Below, one piece after another: positions 17,636-27,584 of a stretch of DNA of 64,000 nucleotides. Position 1 is the stretch's first letter. Every line of letters starts with the position of its first letter. Origin of the DNA: an uncultured Alphaproteobacteria bacterium (GTDB taxonomy: Bacteria > Pseudomonadota > Alphaproteobacteria > HIMB59 > GCA-002718135); the NCBI GenBank assembly GCA_902537325.1, contig CACBAT010000009.1:1-64000 (forward strand). The letters run 5' to 3'. The notes below the pieces were generated by a model. The model saw only the letters and a list, made by a program, of their open reading frames with translations. It was not told the origin of the DNA and ran no database searches. The position numbers were made by a program, and so were the translations under genes.

Positions 17636-18970
17636 CTAGATTTTTCCAAGTTTTTGCAAGATTTCGTCTCTATCAAATAATGGTAGTAGATATTTTAATT
17701 CGGGTCCATGAGATTTTCCTGTCAAAATTAACCTCAAAGGCATAAATAAATCTTTTCCTTTAAGCCCAGTTTTTTTGTTAATTTTTGATGTCCAATGATC
17801 CCATGTTGTTTCATCAAAAGGACCCTCGGGTAATTCATCAACTGCCGTATTAATAAAACTATCATCAATATTTAAATCTTTAGCATTATTTATTTTTGTA
17901 ATTACTTCTTCCCATTCTTTAGCTTGATTAACAAATGAAATATTATTTTTAATAAAACGCCAAAAACTCTCTTTTTGAAAATTAGATTTTATGTTTTTTA
18001 ACTTATGACTAATCTCATTAAAACTAAATAATTTGATAGTATTTTCATTAAGATTTCTTAAGGATTCAATTGAAAATTTAGCAGAAGATCTAGATAAGCT
18101 TTGAATTTCAAATTTTTTTACTATTTCATTTAAATCTTTGATTGGATCAATATTACTGCTCGAACCAATAAAAAGAAAATAATTAAGTAAAGATATATTT
18201 TCGTATCCTTCGTCTCTAAAATTTTCAATTGAAAGACTGCCAAGTCTTTTGCTAAAACCCTTACCAGTTTCATCAACTAAGAATGGATGATGAGCAAATA
18301 ATGGAATAGAAGATTCAAGAGCCTTGAAAATTTGAATATGATAAGCAGTATTAGCAATGTGATCTTCCCCTCTAATAATATGCGTAATTTTTTCTTCAAT
18401 ATCATCAATGACTGAAGGTAAATGGTATAACAATGTTCCATCAGCTCTAATTAAAACAGGATCACTCAAATTTTTTGCATCAAATGAAACATCTCCTTTA
18501 ATGATATCTTTCCAACCAATATTTTCATGATCTAATTTGAATCTCCAATGGGGTTGGATTCCAGATTCTATTTTTTTTTCTACTTCTTCATCACTTAGAT
18601 TTAATGATGATCTATCATAAATAGGTGGTTTCCCAGATGATAACAAAGATTTTTTCTTTAAAGCTAATTCCTCTTCTGTTTCAAAACATGGATAAAGTCT
18701 TTTCTTTTGTTTTAGAATTTGGATTTTCTCATTGTAAATATGCTGTCTAGAGGACTGATTAAAAGTGTAACTCCAATCTAATCCAAGCCATTTAAGATCA
18801 TCTTTGATACTTGTCTCAAATTCTTTAGAACTCCTATTGGCATCAGTATCATCAATTCTTAATACAAACTCACCTTGATTTTTTTGACAAAAAATCCAAT
18901 TCAAAATTGCTGATCTAGCATTACCGATATGTATTTTTCCTGTAGGGCTAGGAGCGAACCTACACTTCAT
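17636..18970 (-). CDS. gltX: Glutamate-tRNA ligase
   Basis: This class I synthetase of 444 aa attaches Glu to tRNA. It has the HIGH motif variant FAPSPTGKIHIGNARSAILNW (residues 5-25) and a KMSKS-type loop GKGFSKRLGSLSIENF. The FSKRLGS form is typical of one of the two GluRS paralogues found in alphaproteobacteria. That paralogue may be the one working on tRNA-Gln in genomes that use the Gat transamidation route; this is inference. Its ATG lies 1 bp after the nadE stop, so nadE and gltX are probably one unit. Confidence 0.93.
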   Translation of the reverse strand: MKCRFAPSPTGKIHIGNARSAILNWIFCQKNQGEFVLRIDDTDANRSSKEFETSIKDDLKWLGLDWSYTFNQSSRQHIYNEKIQILKQKKRLYPCFETEEELALKKKSLLSSGKPPIYDRSSLNLSDEEVEKKIESGIQPHWRFKLDHENIGWKDIIKGDVSFDAKNLSDPVLIRADGTLLYHLPSVIDDIEEKITHIIRGEDHIANTAYHIQIFKALESSIPLFAHHPFLVDETGKGFSKRLGSLSIENFRDEGYENISLLNYFLFIGSSSNIDPIKDLNEIVKKFEIQSLSRSSAKFSIESLRNLNENTIKLFSFNEISHKLKNIKSNFQKESFWRFIKNNISFVNQAKEWEEVITKINNAKDLNIDDSFINTAVDELPEGPFDETTWDHWTSKINKKTGLKGKDLFMPLRLILTGKSHGPELKYLLPLFDRDEILQKLGKI

Positions 18971-18971
18971 A

Positions 18972-19712
18972 TTATTCTTTAGGAATTTCGCAAACAGGAA
19001 TAGGCTTCATCTTATGAAGATTTGGCTTTCTAATTTCTTCGTATCTACTGTAGTATTCACTAGACTTATTTTCCATTGCTTCTTCTAATTGCTTATATGA
19101 AAGACCGAGCTGGCTTTCATCATTTCTACTATCATCCCATAAACCATCTGTCGGTGCTGCGCTAATAATATCTTTTATAACCCCAATTTCTTCAGCTAAT
19201 TCCCACACCTCAGTTTTAGTACAATCTGCTATTGGCGATATATCTACACCTCCATCACCATATTTTGTATAAAATCCAACACCAAAATCTTCAACTTTAT
19301 TTCCAGTACCAACAACTATACCATTATTACTTTGAGCTATTTGGTATAGAGTTACCATTCTTAATCTAGATCTTGAATTTGCAAAAGCTAACTCACTATC
19401 ATAATTTTGCATCGTATTTTGAAATGTTTTAAAAACATTATCTAGCTCGATTATTTTTGTTTCTACATTTGGATAATTTTGCTCTAAAAATTCTAAATGT
19501 CTTAAACTTAAATCATGTTGTGATGAATTTTGCTTAATAGGCATTGAAACAGCTATAGTTTTTAAACCAGTTTGAGCACATAAGGTGCTAGTAAGAGCTG
19601 AGTCCACTCCTCCTGACACTCCTATTACTAATGTAGTTGGATGATTATTTATAGATTTAGCGTAATCTTTAATCCAATTAGAAATGTATACGATTTTATC
19701 TTTTGAATTCAT
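18972..19712 (-). CDS. nadE: NH3-dependent NAD+ synthetase
   Basis: NadE amidates nicotinate adenine dinucleotide to NAD+ with ATP. The 246-aa length is the ammonia-dependent form without the glutaminase domain. Motifs are VIGVSGGVDSALTS (PP-loop, residues ~29-42), VVGTGNKVEDFGVGFYTKYGDGGVDISPIAD and PTDGLWDDSRNDESQLG near the C-terminus. It is followed within 1 bp by gltX. The absence of a glutaminase domain means ammonia must come from free pools. Confidence 0.95.
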   Translation of the reverse strand: MNSKDKIVYISNWIKDYAKSINNHPTTLVIGVSGGVDSALTSTLCAQTGLKTIAVSMPIKQNSSQHDLSLRHLEFLEQNYPNVETKIIELDNVFKTFQNTMQNYDSELAFANSRSRLRMVTLYQIAQSNNGIVVGTGNKVEDFGVGFYTKYGDGGVDISPIADCTKTEVWELAEEIGVIKDIISAAPTDGLWDDSRNDESQLGLSYKQLEEAMENKSSEYYSRYEEIRKPNLHKMKPIPVCEIPKE

Positions 19713-19733
19713 AAGTAATATATAAATATAAAT

Positions 19734-21104
19734 TTATAAATTTGAAGATTGCTTTGAGAGCAATTTTTCTTCTTTTAAAAAATCTGATAATAAAAAAGCC
19801 AATTCTAGAGACTGCGAGGCATTTAGTCTCGGATCACAATATGTATGATATCTATTTTTTAGATCTTCATCTGTTATTTCTTGAAGACCTCCCATACATT
19901 CTGTAACATCTTGACCAGTCATTTCTAAATGGACGCCGCCTGGATATGTTCCTTCGCTTCTGTGAATTTGAAAAAATTGCTGAATTTCAGAAATTATATC
20001 TTTTAATGGCCTAGTTTTAAAACCCGTGTTAGATTTGATAGTATTTCCATGCATGGGGTCACAAGTCCAAACAACAATTTTACCAGCTGAATTAACTGAT
20101 CTAATTATTTTTGGAAGTATTCCACTAACTTTTTCATGACCCATTCTACATATCAGCGTTATTTTTCCAGCTTCATTATTTGGATTCAACACATCTAATA
20201 TCTTTAATAGTTCTTCTGTCTTTGTGCTTGGACCCACTTTAATACCTATAGGGTTCTCAATACCTCTTAAAAATTCAATATGTGCTCCATCAAGTTGTCG
20301 TGTTCTGTCACCTACCCACAACATGTGAGCTGAAACATCGTACCACTTACCTGAAGTACTATCTATTCTTGTTAATGCTTCCTCATATTGAAGAAGTAAA
20401 GCTTCATGACTTGTAAAGAAGTCTGTTTCATTTAATTGTCTTACACTGTTTCCATTTATTCCACATGCCTCCATAAAAGATAAGCATTCGTCAATTCTAG
20501 AAGATATCTCTCTAAATTTAGCAGCATTCTCACCTTTAACAAAATTTAGGTTCCATTGATGTATTTTATTTAAATTGGCAAAACCGCCCTGAGAAAAAGC
20601 TCTTAAAAGATTAAGTGTAGATGCAGACTGATTGTAGGCCTGAATTAATCTATCTGGATTAGGATCTCTGTCTTTTTGATTAAAGTCTATCCCATTAATT
20701 ATATCGCCTTTATATGACTCAAGTTCTAAATCATTAATAACTTCTGTGGCAGATGATCTTGGCTTTGCAAATTGTCCAGCAATTCTTCCTACTTTAACAA
20801 TTGGACAAGAAGCACCAAAAGTTAATACAACAGCCATTTGTAAAATAACTTTAAATGTATCTCTAATATTATCTGGATGAAAATCTGCAAAACTTTCTGC
20901 ACAATCTCCACCTTGTAATAAAAAAGCATTTCCGTTTGAAACTTCTCCAAGTTTCTTTTTTAATAGTCTCGCTTCTCCAGCAAAAACTAAAGGTGGATAA
21001 TTGGAAATTTCATTTAGAGTTTTATTTAGATGATCTTCATTATTATAGTTTGGCATATGAAGAGCATCTTTACTTCTCCAACTTTTTGGCGACCATGTAC
21101 TCAT
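19734..21104 (-). CDS. aroG: 3-deoxy-7-phosphoheptulonate synthase, class II
   Basis: This plant-like (class II) DAHP synthase catalyses the first step of aromatic amino-acid synthesis, PEP plus erythrose-4-phosphate. The 456-aa protein opens TWSPKSWRSKDALHMPNY and contains FLLQGGDCAESFADFH, KVGRIAGQFAKPRSS, GDRTRQLDGAHIEFLRGIENPIGIKVGP and a late VWTCDPMHGNTIKS, all class II hallmarks. It is the usual alphaproteobacterial type. I use the gene symbol loosely, since class II members are often named aroH or aroF. Confidence 0.95.
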   Translation of the reverse strand: MSTWSPKSWRSKDALHMPNYNNEDHLNKTLNEISNYPPLVFAGEARLLKKKLGEVSNGNAFLLQGGDCAESFADFHPDNIRDTFKVILQMAVVLTFGASCPIVKVGRIAGQFAKPRSSATEVINDLELESYKGDIINGIDFNQKDRDPNPDRLIQAYNQSASTLNLLRAFSQGGFANLNKIHQWNLNFVKGENAAKFREISSRIDECLSFMEACGINGNSVRQLNETDFFTSHEALLLQYEEALTRIDSTSGKWYDVSAHMLWVGDRTRQLDGAHIEFLRGIENPIGIKVGPSTKTEELLKILDVLNPNNEAGKITLICRMGHEKVSGILPKIIRSVNSAGKIVVWTCDPMHGNTIKSNTGFKTRPLKDIISEIQQFFQIHRSEGTYPGGVHLEMTGQDVTECMGGLQEITDEDLKNRYHTYCDPRLNASQSLELAFLLSDFLKEEKLLSKQSSNL

Positions 21105-21148
21105 GTAAAAAGCCTAATAAACTCATAATATCTTATAAACAAGAATTA

Positions 21149-22447
21149 TTATTTAGAGCTTTTATTTCTTAGAATTTTTAGATCAGATCTCTCTAAAGCT
21201 AGTGAATTATTAGGTACATTTTTTGTAATGACGCTTCCAGCTCCAATTTTAGAATTTTTCTTAATAATTAAAGGAGCAACTAATGATGAATTTGATCCCA
21301 CAAAAACATTATCCTCAATTATTGTTTTTTGTTTCTTTTTGCCATCATAGTTACAAGTGATTGTTCCCGCACCAATATTTACTTTATTTCCTATAAAAGC
21401 GTCTCCAACATATGATAGGTGAGATATAGCAACATTTTTACCTATTTTGGCATTTTTAATCTCAACAAAATTCCCAATTTTAGAATTCTTGCCAATTAAG
21501 GAAAGAGGTCTAATCCTCGCACTTGGTCCTATTATGCAGTTTTCTTCAATTATAGACCCTTCTATGTAAGAGTTACTTTTAATTGTTGTTCCTTTTTTAA
21601 TTAAAGTACTATTTTTAATTGTAACATTACTCTCAATGATTACCCCTGATTCTATTTTTGTATCATAACTAAAATAACATGTTTCAGGTTTAAGGAAATT
21701 AACTCCAGTATTAATAAATTTTTGTATATATTTTTTTTGAAGTATACTTTGTGCTTTCTTAAAATCATCAAGAGTATTAATACCCAACATTGTATCTTCG
21801 GTACACTCGATATAATTAATAAGAATATTTTTTTTTGAAAATATTTTGCAGATATCAGGAAGATATCTTTCTTTTTTAATTTTATTTTCTTTAATATTTT
21901 TTAAATTTTCAAATAACAATTTAGTATTTGATATTAAAATACCTGAATTACATAAATTAATTTTTTTTTGCTTAGCTTGTAAATTAATTTGCTCAATAAT
22001 TTCTTTAACATAATTTTTATTTAATAATAACCTGCCATAACCATGTGGCTTCATTGTATTAAATGCAATTAGGGATGCTTTAGCTTTACTTCTTTTAAAT
22101 TTACCAATTAGTTTTCTTATATCTTTAACTTCAACTAAAGGAGTATCACCAAATAGAATTAAAATATTTTTGGATTTCACATATTTTTTAACATATTCAA
22201 TTGCATCAGCTGTCCCTTTTTGTTTTTTTTGAACAACTAATTTAGAAGTATTTAATATTGACTTTAATTCTTCTTTATTTTGATTATTGCAAACAACCAA
22301 AACATTTTTGCCTGATATTTTTTTTGCAATATTATAAATATGTGAAATAATTGGTAATCCACACAATGGATAAACAAGTTTTGATTTACTTGCTTTAAAT
22401 CTCGTACTATTGCCTGCAGCAAGTATAACAGTTGTAATATCAGACAT
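21149..22447 (-). CDS. glmU: Bifunctional GlcNAc-1-P uridylyltransferase / glucosamine-1-P acetyltransferase
   Basis: GlmU makes UDP-GlcNAc for peptidoglycan and LPS. The 432-aa protein has an N-terminal nucleotidyltransferase domain (VILAAGNSTRFKASKSKLVYPLCG, a variant of the LAAGxGTRM loop) and a C-terminal left-handed beta-helix of hexapeptide repeats from ~250 on. The latter contains ARIRPLSLIGKNSKIGNFVEIKNAKIG and NIGAGTITCNYDGKKKQKT, the acetyltransferase active-site region. The N-terminal loop has S where most GlmU have G. It follows the ParA gene by 4 bp. Confidence 0.93.
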   Translation of the reverse strand: MSDITTVILAAGNSTRFKASKSKLVYPLCGLPIISHIYNIAKKISGKNVLVVCNNQNKEELKSILNTSKLVVQKKQKGTADAIEYVKKYVKSKNILILFGDTPLVEVKDIRKLIGKFKRSKAKASLIAFNTMKPHGYGRLLLNKNYVKEIIEQINLQAKQKKINLCNSGILISNTKLLFENLKNIKENKIKKERYLPDICKIFSKKNILINYIECTEDTMLGINTLDDFKKAQSILQKKYIQKFINTGVNFLKPETCYFSYDTKIESGVIIESNVTIKNSTLIKKGTTIKSNSYIEGSIIEENCIIGPSARIRPLSLIGKNSKIGNFVEIKNAKIGKNVAISHLSYVGDAFIGNKVNIGAGTITCNYDGKKKQKTIIEDNVFVGSNSSLVAPLIIKKNSKIGAGSVITKNVPNNSLALERSDLKILRNKSSK

Positions 22448-22451
22448 TTAA

Positions 22452-23084
22452 TTAGAAATTTCTTAAAATTTCGTTTCCAACATTAATAATTTCTTTTGAA
22501 GCATCTGATGTAACACTTATATCAACTACTCCCCTTCCAACTGAGAATGTTTCTGCAAATAATACTTTACTAGACAGTCGAGAGCGAGCAATTTTAGCAC
22601 CAGCATATCTTAAACGTAAAATCATTGCGTCAGTTAATTTTGCTCTTGGCATAACTCTATTTAGAATAATTATTGGATTTTTTCTTTCTTGTTTTGCAAT
22701 TTTTAAAAAAGGCAGTGTAGCCATTAAGTCAACTGGACTAGGTTGTACTGGAACAAATACCCTATCAGAAGCTTTTACAACCTGCATTGTTTCAAAAGTT
22801 ATAGATGGAGGGCTATCAATTATTATAAAATCGTATTTTCTTTTTATTGCTTTAATCTCATCTATTAAATTTCTTATATCAAAATTTAATTGAGTTATTC
22901 CAATATCATCTTCACCATAATAAGATTTTCTAGCTTCAAGCCAATAAGAAAGACTTTTTTGTGCATCAGCATCTATAACAGCTACTTTATAACCACTATT
23001 GCTCCACAAAACTGATAAATTTGCTGAAAGAGTTGATTTACCAGAACCACCTTTTTGATTCGAAAATGCTATAACTTTTCCCAT
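22452..23084 (-). CDS. Orphan ParA/MinD-family ATPase
   Basis: This 210-aa P-loop ATPase has a deviant Walker A, NQKGGSGKST (about residues 8-17), then VIDADAQKSLSYWL and the Walker B region FIIIDSPPS. VFVPVQPSPVDLMATLPFL is also typical of small ParA proteins. I chose the ATG at 23084 over a TTG two codons earlier. No parB or parS-like gene sits beside it, so it is probably not the chromosome ParA. Roles in positioning other cell structures are known for such orphans. It lies immediately upstream of glmU on the same strand. Confidence 0.88.
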   Translation of the reverse strand: MGKVIAFSNQKGGSGKSTLSANLSVLWSNSGYKVAVIDADAQKSLSYWLEARKSYYGEDDIGITQLNFDIRNLIDEIKAIKRKYDFIIIDSPPSITFETMQVVKASDRVFVPVQPSPVDLMATLPFLKIAKQERKNPIIILNRVMPRAKLTDAMILRLRYAGAKIARSRLSSKVLFAETFSVGRGVVDISVTSDASKEIINVGNEILRNF

Positions 23085-23141
23085 ATACAAGTATTGATAA
23101 TAACTATTTTAAAGGTAGATGGAAACATTTTATAAATAAAT

Positions 23142-24059
23142 ATGAAAAAAAATAAGTTAGATATTGCAAAAAATTTATTAAGCAGTGGAGAACTTGTAAT
23201 ATTTCCCACAGAAACGGTATTTGGTCTTGGAGCAGATGCAACAAATGATGAGGCTGTAAAATCTATTTTTAAAGTAAAAAAAAGACCACGAAGTAATCCA
23301 ATTATCTGTCACTTTAAAAGTATTAAACAAATAGAAAAATATTTTATTTTAAATAAATTTGAAAAAAAATTAGGTTCAAAATTTTGGCCTGGTCCTTTAA
23401 CATTAATATTAAAGAAAAAGAAAAATTCTAAAATATCAAAATTAGTATCTAATAACTCCGCATTAGTTGGCTGCAGAATTCCTGGTAATAAATTGGCTAA
23501 AAAATTAATAACTTTATTTGACCTACCTATTGCAGCCCCCAGTGCTAATCTGTCAGAAAGAACTTCCGTAACCAATATTATGGATATCGACCCTATTCTA
23601 GAAAAAAAAATTTTTGTTTTAAAAGATAAACAGTCTTCTCATGGACTAGAGTCCACGGTTGTTAAAATAGATACCAATAATAAAATTGAAATATTAAGAT
23701 ATGGTAGCATCACTGTTGAAGAACTAAATAAATATGCAAAAGTAAAAATTAAAAAGAAATCCTCTATTTCTCCTGGTAATTTAAAGAAACATTATTCAAC
23801 TTTAAAACCAATAAGAATGAATGCTAAGAGAATACTGAAAGACGAAGGTTTATTAAATTTTGGCAATAATAAATTAAGGTCTAAAATAATTAATTTAAAT
23901 TTGAGTAATAAAAAAAATTTAGACGAAGCAGCAAAAAATTTTTATCATTATCTTCATAAATTAGATCAAAGTAGATGTAAAAAAATTGCTGTAGTTAAAA
24001 TACCTGAAAAAGGATTAGGTAAAACTATAAATGACAGATTAAGAAGAGCAATTAAGTAA
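23142..24059 (+). CDS. tsaC: L-threonylcarbamoyladenylate synthase (Sua5/YrdC)
   Basis: This enzyme makes threonylcarbamoyl-AMP for the t6A37 tRNA modification. The 305-aa protein has an N-terminal YrdC domain (GELVIFPTETVFGLGADATND, then KKRPRSNPIICH, CRIPGN, PIAAPSANLSERTSVT) and a C-terminal extension starting ISPGNLKKHYSTLKP, the Sua5 domain motif. The length and SPGxxxxHYxP-like motif point to the two-domain Sua5 form rather than short TsaC. Its stop abuts the end of the convergent FAD oxidase gene with no spacer. Confidence 0.93.
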   Translation: MKKNKLDIAKNLLSSGELVIFPTETVFGLGADATNDEAVKSIFKVKKRPRSNPIICHFKSIKQIEKYFILNKFEKKLGSKFWPGPLTLILKKKKNSKISKLVSNNSALVGCRIPGNKLAKKLITLFDLPIAAPSANLSERTSVTNIMDIDPILEKKIFVLKDKQSSHGLESTVVKIDTNNKIEILRYGSITVEELNKYAKVKIKKKSSISPGNLKKHYSTLKPIRMNAKRILKDEGLLNFGNNKLRSKIINLNLSNKKNLDEAAKNFYHYLHKLDQSRCKKIAVVKIPEKGLGKTINDRLRRAIK

Positions 24060-25382
24060 TTACAATCTATTTAAATAATCCATTAACCTATAATAAATAA
24101 TGGCTGAGGAATACAATGGTCTTCTAAACATGTTGCCACCTGGAATTTTAAAATGATTAATTTGCTCAAACATATCAAAGTTATTTGATTTATTTAAAAT
24201 TTTTTCAGCTACCATTTTCCCACCCATAATACTCATAGCTAGTCCATGCCCAGAGTAAGCATGAGCATAATATAACTTTTGATTCATTATAGTTCCAAAA
24301 ATAGGTAACCTATTAATTGATATTGCTAAAGTACCTCCCCAAGAAAATTCAATTTTAAATTTTTTTAATTCAGGAAAAACTTTATACATTCGTTTAGAGA
24401 CAAAACTCTTTGCATCTTTTACAAAATGAGATGTAATTGTTTCAGGTCCTCCAAAAAGAAGTCTGTAGTCTTCTGAAAATCTATAATAATCAATCATAAA
24501 TCTAGAATCTATTACACCACAATTTCTTTTGATTAATTTACTTGCTAGATCTTTTCCGAGAGGTTCTGTTGCAATAATATAATTATTTATAGGCATAAAA
24601 TAATTTCTCTTTGATCCTAAAAGATTGTCAAGATAACCATTGCAACCAATAATTACTTTCTTTGCTTTAATAATATTTTTTCCAGAGTGAATTATAACTT
24701 CTTTTTGATTATCAACAATTTTATCAGCCGGAGAATTTTCATATATATTTATACCATTTGCTAAACACTCTTCTGCTAAACCATATGTAAGTTTTAATGG
24801 GTTTAAATGATAAGAATCCTTTAAAAGCATTCCAGAAAAATATCTGTCACTATTTACTTCATCTCTTATTGAATTGTGGTCAAAGTATTCATAATTGTTA
24901 TAATTATAATTCTTCTGCATATGCTCAATTTCATCTTGAAAATATTTATAATCTTTTTTTGTGTTGCCTACATGAAGAACACCTTGTCTAAGCGCGCAAT
25001 CAATTTTGTATTTTTCAATTAAATTAACTACATTCGAAACAGCATCTAATCCAACTTTCCAAAAAAATTTTGCTTTTTCAATACCAAATTTTTTTTCTAA
25101 GTAGAATTGATCTTTTCTCATTCCAATTCCTAGTTGACCGCCATTCCTACCAGAAGCACCAGATCCAACTTTATTTGCTTCCAAAATCATTATTGATAAA
25201 CCTTGATTAGATAAATTTAATGCTGAAGAAATACTTGTTAAACCACCTCCAATAATACATACATCAGTTGAAATATTCTCATTTAATTTAATTTGATTAG
25301 GAAAATTAGGTGCTGAAAATTTATAAAAACTCTCTTTTTCATTATCATGTTGATTAAAGGTCCTTTTTTTTGTAGTAAACAT
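24060..25382 (-). CDS. puuB: FAD-dependent amine oxidoreductase, PuuB (gamma-glutamylputrescine oxidase)-like
   Basis: This DAO-fold flavoprotein of 440 aa has a Rossmann motif DVCIIGGGLTSISSALNL (about residues 40-57) and GSGASGRNGGQLG, the stretch shared by PuuB and OrdL-type enzymes. In the Puu pathway PuuB oxidises gamma-glutamylputrescine to the aldehyde. The gene is divergent, by 50 bp, from a PuuA-like glutamine synthetase. A putrescine transporter and putrescine-forming genes follow, so a polyamine role is the best reading. Other secondary amines are possible. Confidence 0.8.
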   Translation of the reverse strand: MFTTKKRTFNQHDNEKESFYKFSAPNFPNQIKLNENISTDVCIIGGGLTSISSALNLSNQGLSIMILEANKVGSGASGRNGGQLGIGMRKDQFYLEKKFGIEKAKFFWKVGLDAVSNVVNLIEKYKIDCALRQGVLHVGNTKKDYKYFQDEIEHMQKNYNYNNYEYFDHNSIRDEVNSDRYFSGMLLKDSYHLNPLKLTYGLAEECLANGINIYENSPADKIVDNQKEVIIHSGKNIIKAKKVIIGCNGYLDNLLGSKRNYFMPINNYIIATEPLGKDLASKLIKRNCGVIDSRFMIDYYRFSEDYRLLFGGPETITSHFVKDAKSFVSKRMYKVFPELKKFKIEFSWGGTLAISINRLPIFGTIMNQKLYYAHAYSGHGLAMSIMGGKMVAEKILNKSNNFDMFEQINHFKIPGGNMFRRPLYSSAIIYYRLMDYLNRL

Positions 25383-25432
25383 TAACTTATCTTTAATGCT
25401 TTAATAATAATTAGTAAACAAACAGTCTCAAT

Positions 25433-26800
25433 ATGATTGAAAAATTTCAAAATTGGTTTCATGAAAACTCTATTACAGAAGTTGAATGTTTAGTTCCAGA
25501 TCTTGGAGGTATTGCAAGGGGGAAAATTTTACCAACTAATAAATTTTTAAAAGGACTTGAAGATGAAAGTCACAGATTACCTCAGTCAACTTTTATTCAA
25601 ACGATATCAGGAGATTATGCAACTGAGGACTCTGCCGGTGCCTTACCAAGAAGTGTTTACAATCCAACTGACATTGATGTAATTTTAAAACCAGATTTTG
25701 ATACAATGAGAGTAGTGCCTTGGTACGACGACCCTACTGCACAAATTATCTGCGATGCAATAAATCTTAACGGAGATGATGTTATAAATTCTAGCAGGAA
25801 TGCTCTAAAAAATATTCTTAAACTTTATAAAAAAGATAAATTAACTCCAATTGTGTCGCCAGAGTTAGAATTTTATTTAGTGAAACCTAATGCTGACTCA
25901 GATTATCCGCTTGAAGTGCCAGTGGGTCAGTCCGGTAGGCAAGAAACAGGTAAGCAAGCCTTGGGTATAGATGCTGTGAACGAATTTGATCATCTTTTTG
26001 AGGATGTATATAATTATTGTGAAGCTCAAAATATTGAAATTGATACTATTAACCATGAATCTGGCTCAGCTCAGATGGAAATTAATTTTCAGCATGGTGA
26101 TCCTTTAGATCTAGCAGACCAGGTATTTTTATTTAAAAGAACTCTAAGACAGTCAGCTTTGAAACATAAACTTCATGCAACATTTATGGCAAAACCTATG
26201 GAGAACCAACCTGGTAGCGCAATGCACATTCATCAATCGATATATAATGAAAAAAATAAAAATATTTTTTTTAATCAATCATCTAAAATTTCAAAAAAAA
26301 TGAAAAACTATTTAGGTGGGTTGGAAAAATATACTCCATTATTAATGCCAATATACGCCCCAAATATAAATTCATTTAGACGGTTGTTTGCAACTTGGGG
26401 TGCTCCTAAGAATGTTAAATGGGGAATAGGTAATAGAAGTTGTGGTTTTAGAATTCCATCAATTGAAGAAAGGAATATACGTATTGAAAATAGAATTCCT
26501 GGATCTGATACAAATCCATATCTAGTTTTTGCAGCTAATTTAGCGTCAGGATATTTAGGAATGAAAAACAATTTAAAACCAAATCCAGAAACTAAAGATA
26601 GTGCATTTAAAGATAAAAATTCTAATCTACCTAAAAATATGGATGAATCGTTAACTCTCTTTGAAAATGATGAAGAAATAAAATCCATATTTAATGAAAA
26701 ATTTGTAAGGTCGATTGCTGCGATAAGAAGAGTTGAGTATCAAGCTTATTTATCAGTAATAAGTTCTTGGGAGCGAGAATATTTATTACTTAATGTTTAA
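25433..26800 (+). CDS. puuA: Glutamine synthetase family, PuuA (gamma-glutamylputrescine synthetase)-like
   Basis: This 455-aa enzyme of the glutamine-synthetase fold ligates Glu to an amine with ATP. It has VSPELEFYLVKP, NHESGSAQMEINFQHGDPLDLADQ, MAKPMENQPGSAMHIHQSI and NRSCGFRIPS, which together make up the metal, ATP and glutamate sites. Length and motifs match the GlnA3/PuuA branch rather than housekeeping GlnA. It pairs with puuB (divergent) and overlaps the end of the convergent potI by 11 bp. The putrescine substrate is inferred from context. Confidence 0.83.
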   Translation: MIEKFQNWFHENSITEVECLVPDLGGIARGKILPTNKFLKGLEDESHRLPQSTFIQTISGDYATEDSAGALPRSVYNPTDIDVILKPDFDTMRVVPWYDDPTAQIICDAINLNGDDVINSSRNALKNILKLYKKDKLTPIVSPELEFYLVKPNADSDYPLEVPVGQSGRQETGKQALGIDAVNEFDHLFEDVYNYCEAQNIEIDTINHESGSAQMEINFQHGDPLDLADQVFLFKRTLRQSALKHKLHATFMAKPMENQPGSAMHIHQSIYNEKNKNIFFNQSSKISKKMKNYLGGLEKYTPLLMPIYAPNINSFRRLFATWGAPKNVKWGIGNRSCGFRIPSIEERNIRIENRIPGSDTNPYLVFAANLASGYLGMKNNLKPNPETKDSAFKDKNSNLPKNMDESLTLFENDEEIKSIFNEKFVRSIAAIRRVEYQAYLSVISSWEREYLLLNV

Positions 26801-27584
26801 ATTTTTTATTAAAATAAAAATAAAATAAACCGATTATTATTAAAGCAAACATTAAAATTGCTGATAATGCGTTTACTTCAGGACTCAAGCCTAATCTAAC
26901 CTTTGAAAAAACTACAATTGGCAATGTGTTAGCTCCAGGTCCAGTAGTAAAACTCGCAACAACTAGATCATCTAAAGAAATTGTAAAAGCTAATAACCAA
27001 CCAGCAATAATAGAAGGTAAAATTATTGGTAAAGTTATCTTATATAGTACCCTGGAATAATTATAGCCTAGATCCATCGCAGCTTCCTCAATATTTTTGT
27101 TAAAGTCAGTTAATCTTGCTTGAATAATAATTGCGACAAATGCAATACAAAAAGTAACGTGTGATATAAAAATAGTTAATTGTCCCCTAGATGATGGAAA
27201 TCCAATTACATTATTTAAGCTTATAAAAAAAAGTAGCATTGAAAGACCTAAAATTAATTCTGGTAAAACCAAAGGTGTTGAAGAAAGAAAAATATAAAAT
27301 GATTTAAAAGGAATTTTTCTTATTCTTACAAGTGAATATCCAATCATAACTCCTAAAATTGTAGCAAAAGTTGCAGACAAAGCTGCAATCTTAATACTAA
27401 TAATAAATGACTCAATTATTTGTTCATTATTAAATAATTCATTGTACCATCTTAAAGAAAATCCTTTCCAAACCATTACTCTCTTATTTTCATTAAATGA
27501 GTAAAAAATTAAAACTAAAATTGGGAAATATAAAAAAAATAAACCTAAAAAAATAACTGCACTTTTGATTAAACTAGATTTCAT
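26790..27584 (-). CDS. potI: Polyamine ABC transporter permease, PotC/PotI type
   Basis: This is the second inner-membrane permease of a spermidine/putrescine importer. I place the start at 27584 (MKSSLIKSAVIF); the open frame upstream only overlaps potH. The resulting 264-aa protein has about six membrane segments and the EAA loop EEAAMDLGYNYSRVLYKITLPIILPSIIAG, which contacts the ATPase. Its start overlaps the last 11 bp of potH, as is typical for co-translated permease pairs. It is the last gene of the polyamine operon. Confidence 0.9.
   Translation of the reverse strand: MKSSLIKSAVIFLGLFFLYFPILVLIFYSFNENKRVMVWKGFSLRWYNELFNNEQIIESFIISIKIAALSATFATILGVMIGYSLVRIRKIPFKSFYIFLSSTPLVLPELILGLSMLLFFISLNNVIGFPSSRGQLTIFISHVTFCIAFVAIIIQARLTDFNKNIEEAAMDLGYNYSRVLYKITLPIILPSIIAGWLLAFTISLDDLVVASFTTGPGANTLPIVVFSKVRLGLSPEVNALSAILMFALIIIGLFYFYFNKKFKH

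Noticed and set aside
24797-24991. Other frames opposite puuB (64 aa) and similar short frames across the window
   Set aside because: No ribosome site, no recognisable product, and each sits opposite a confident gene.
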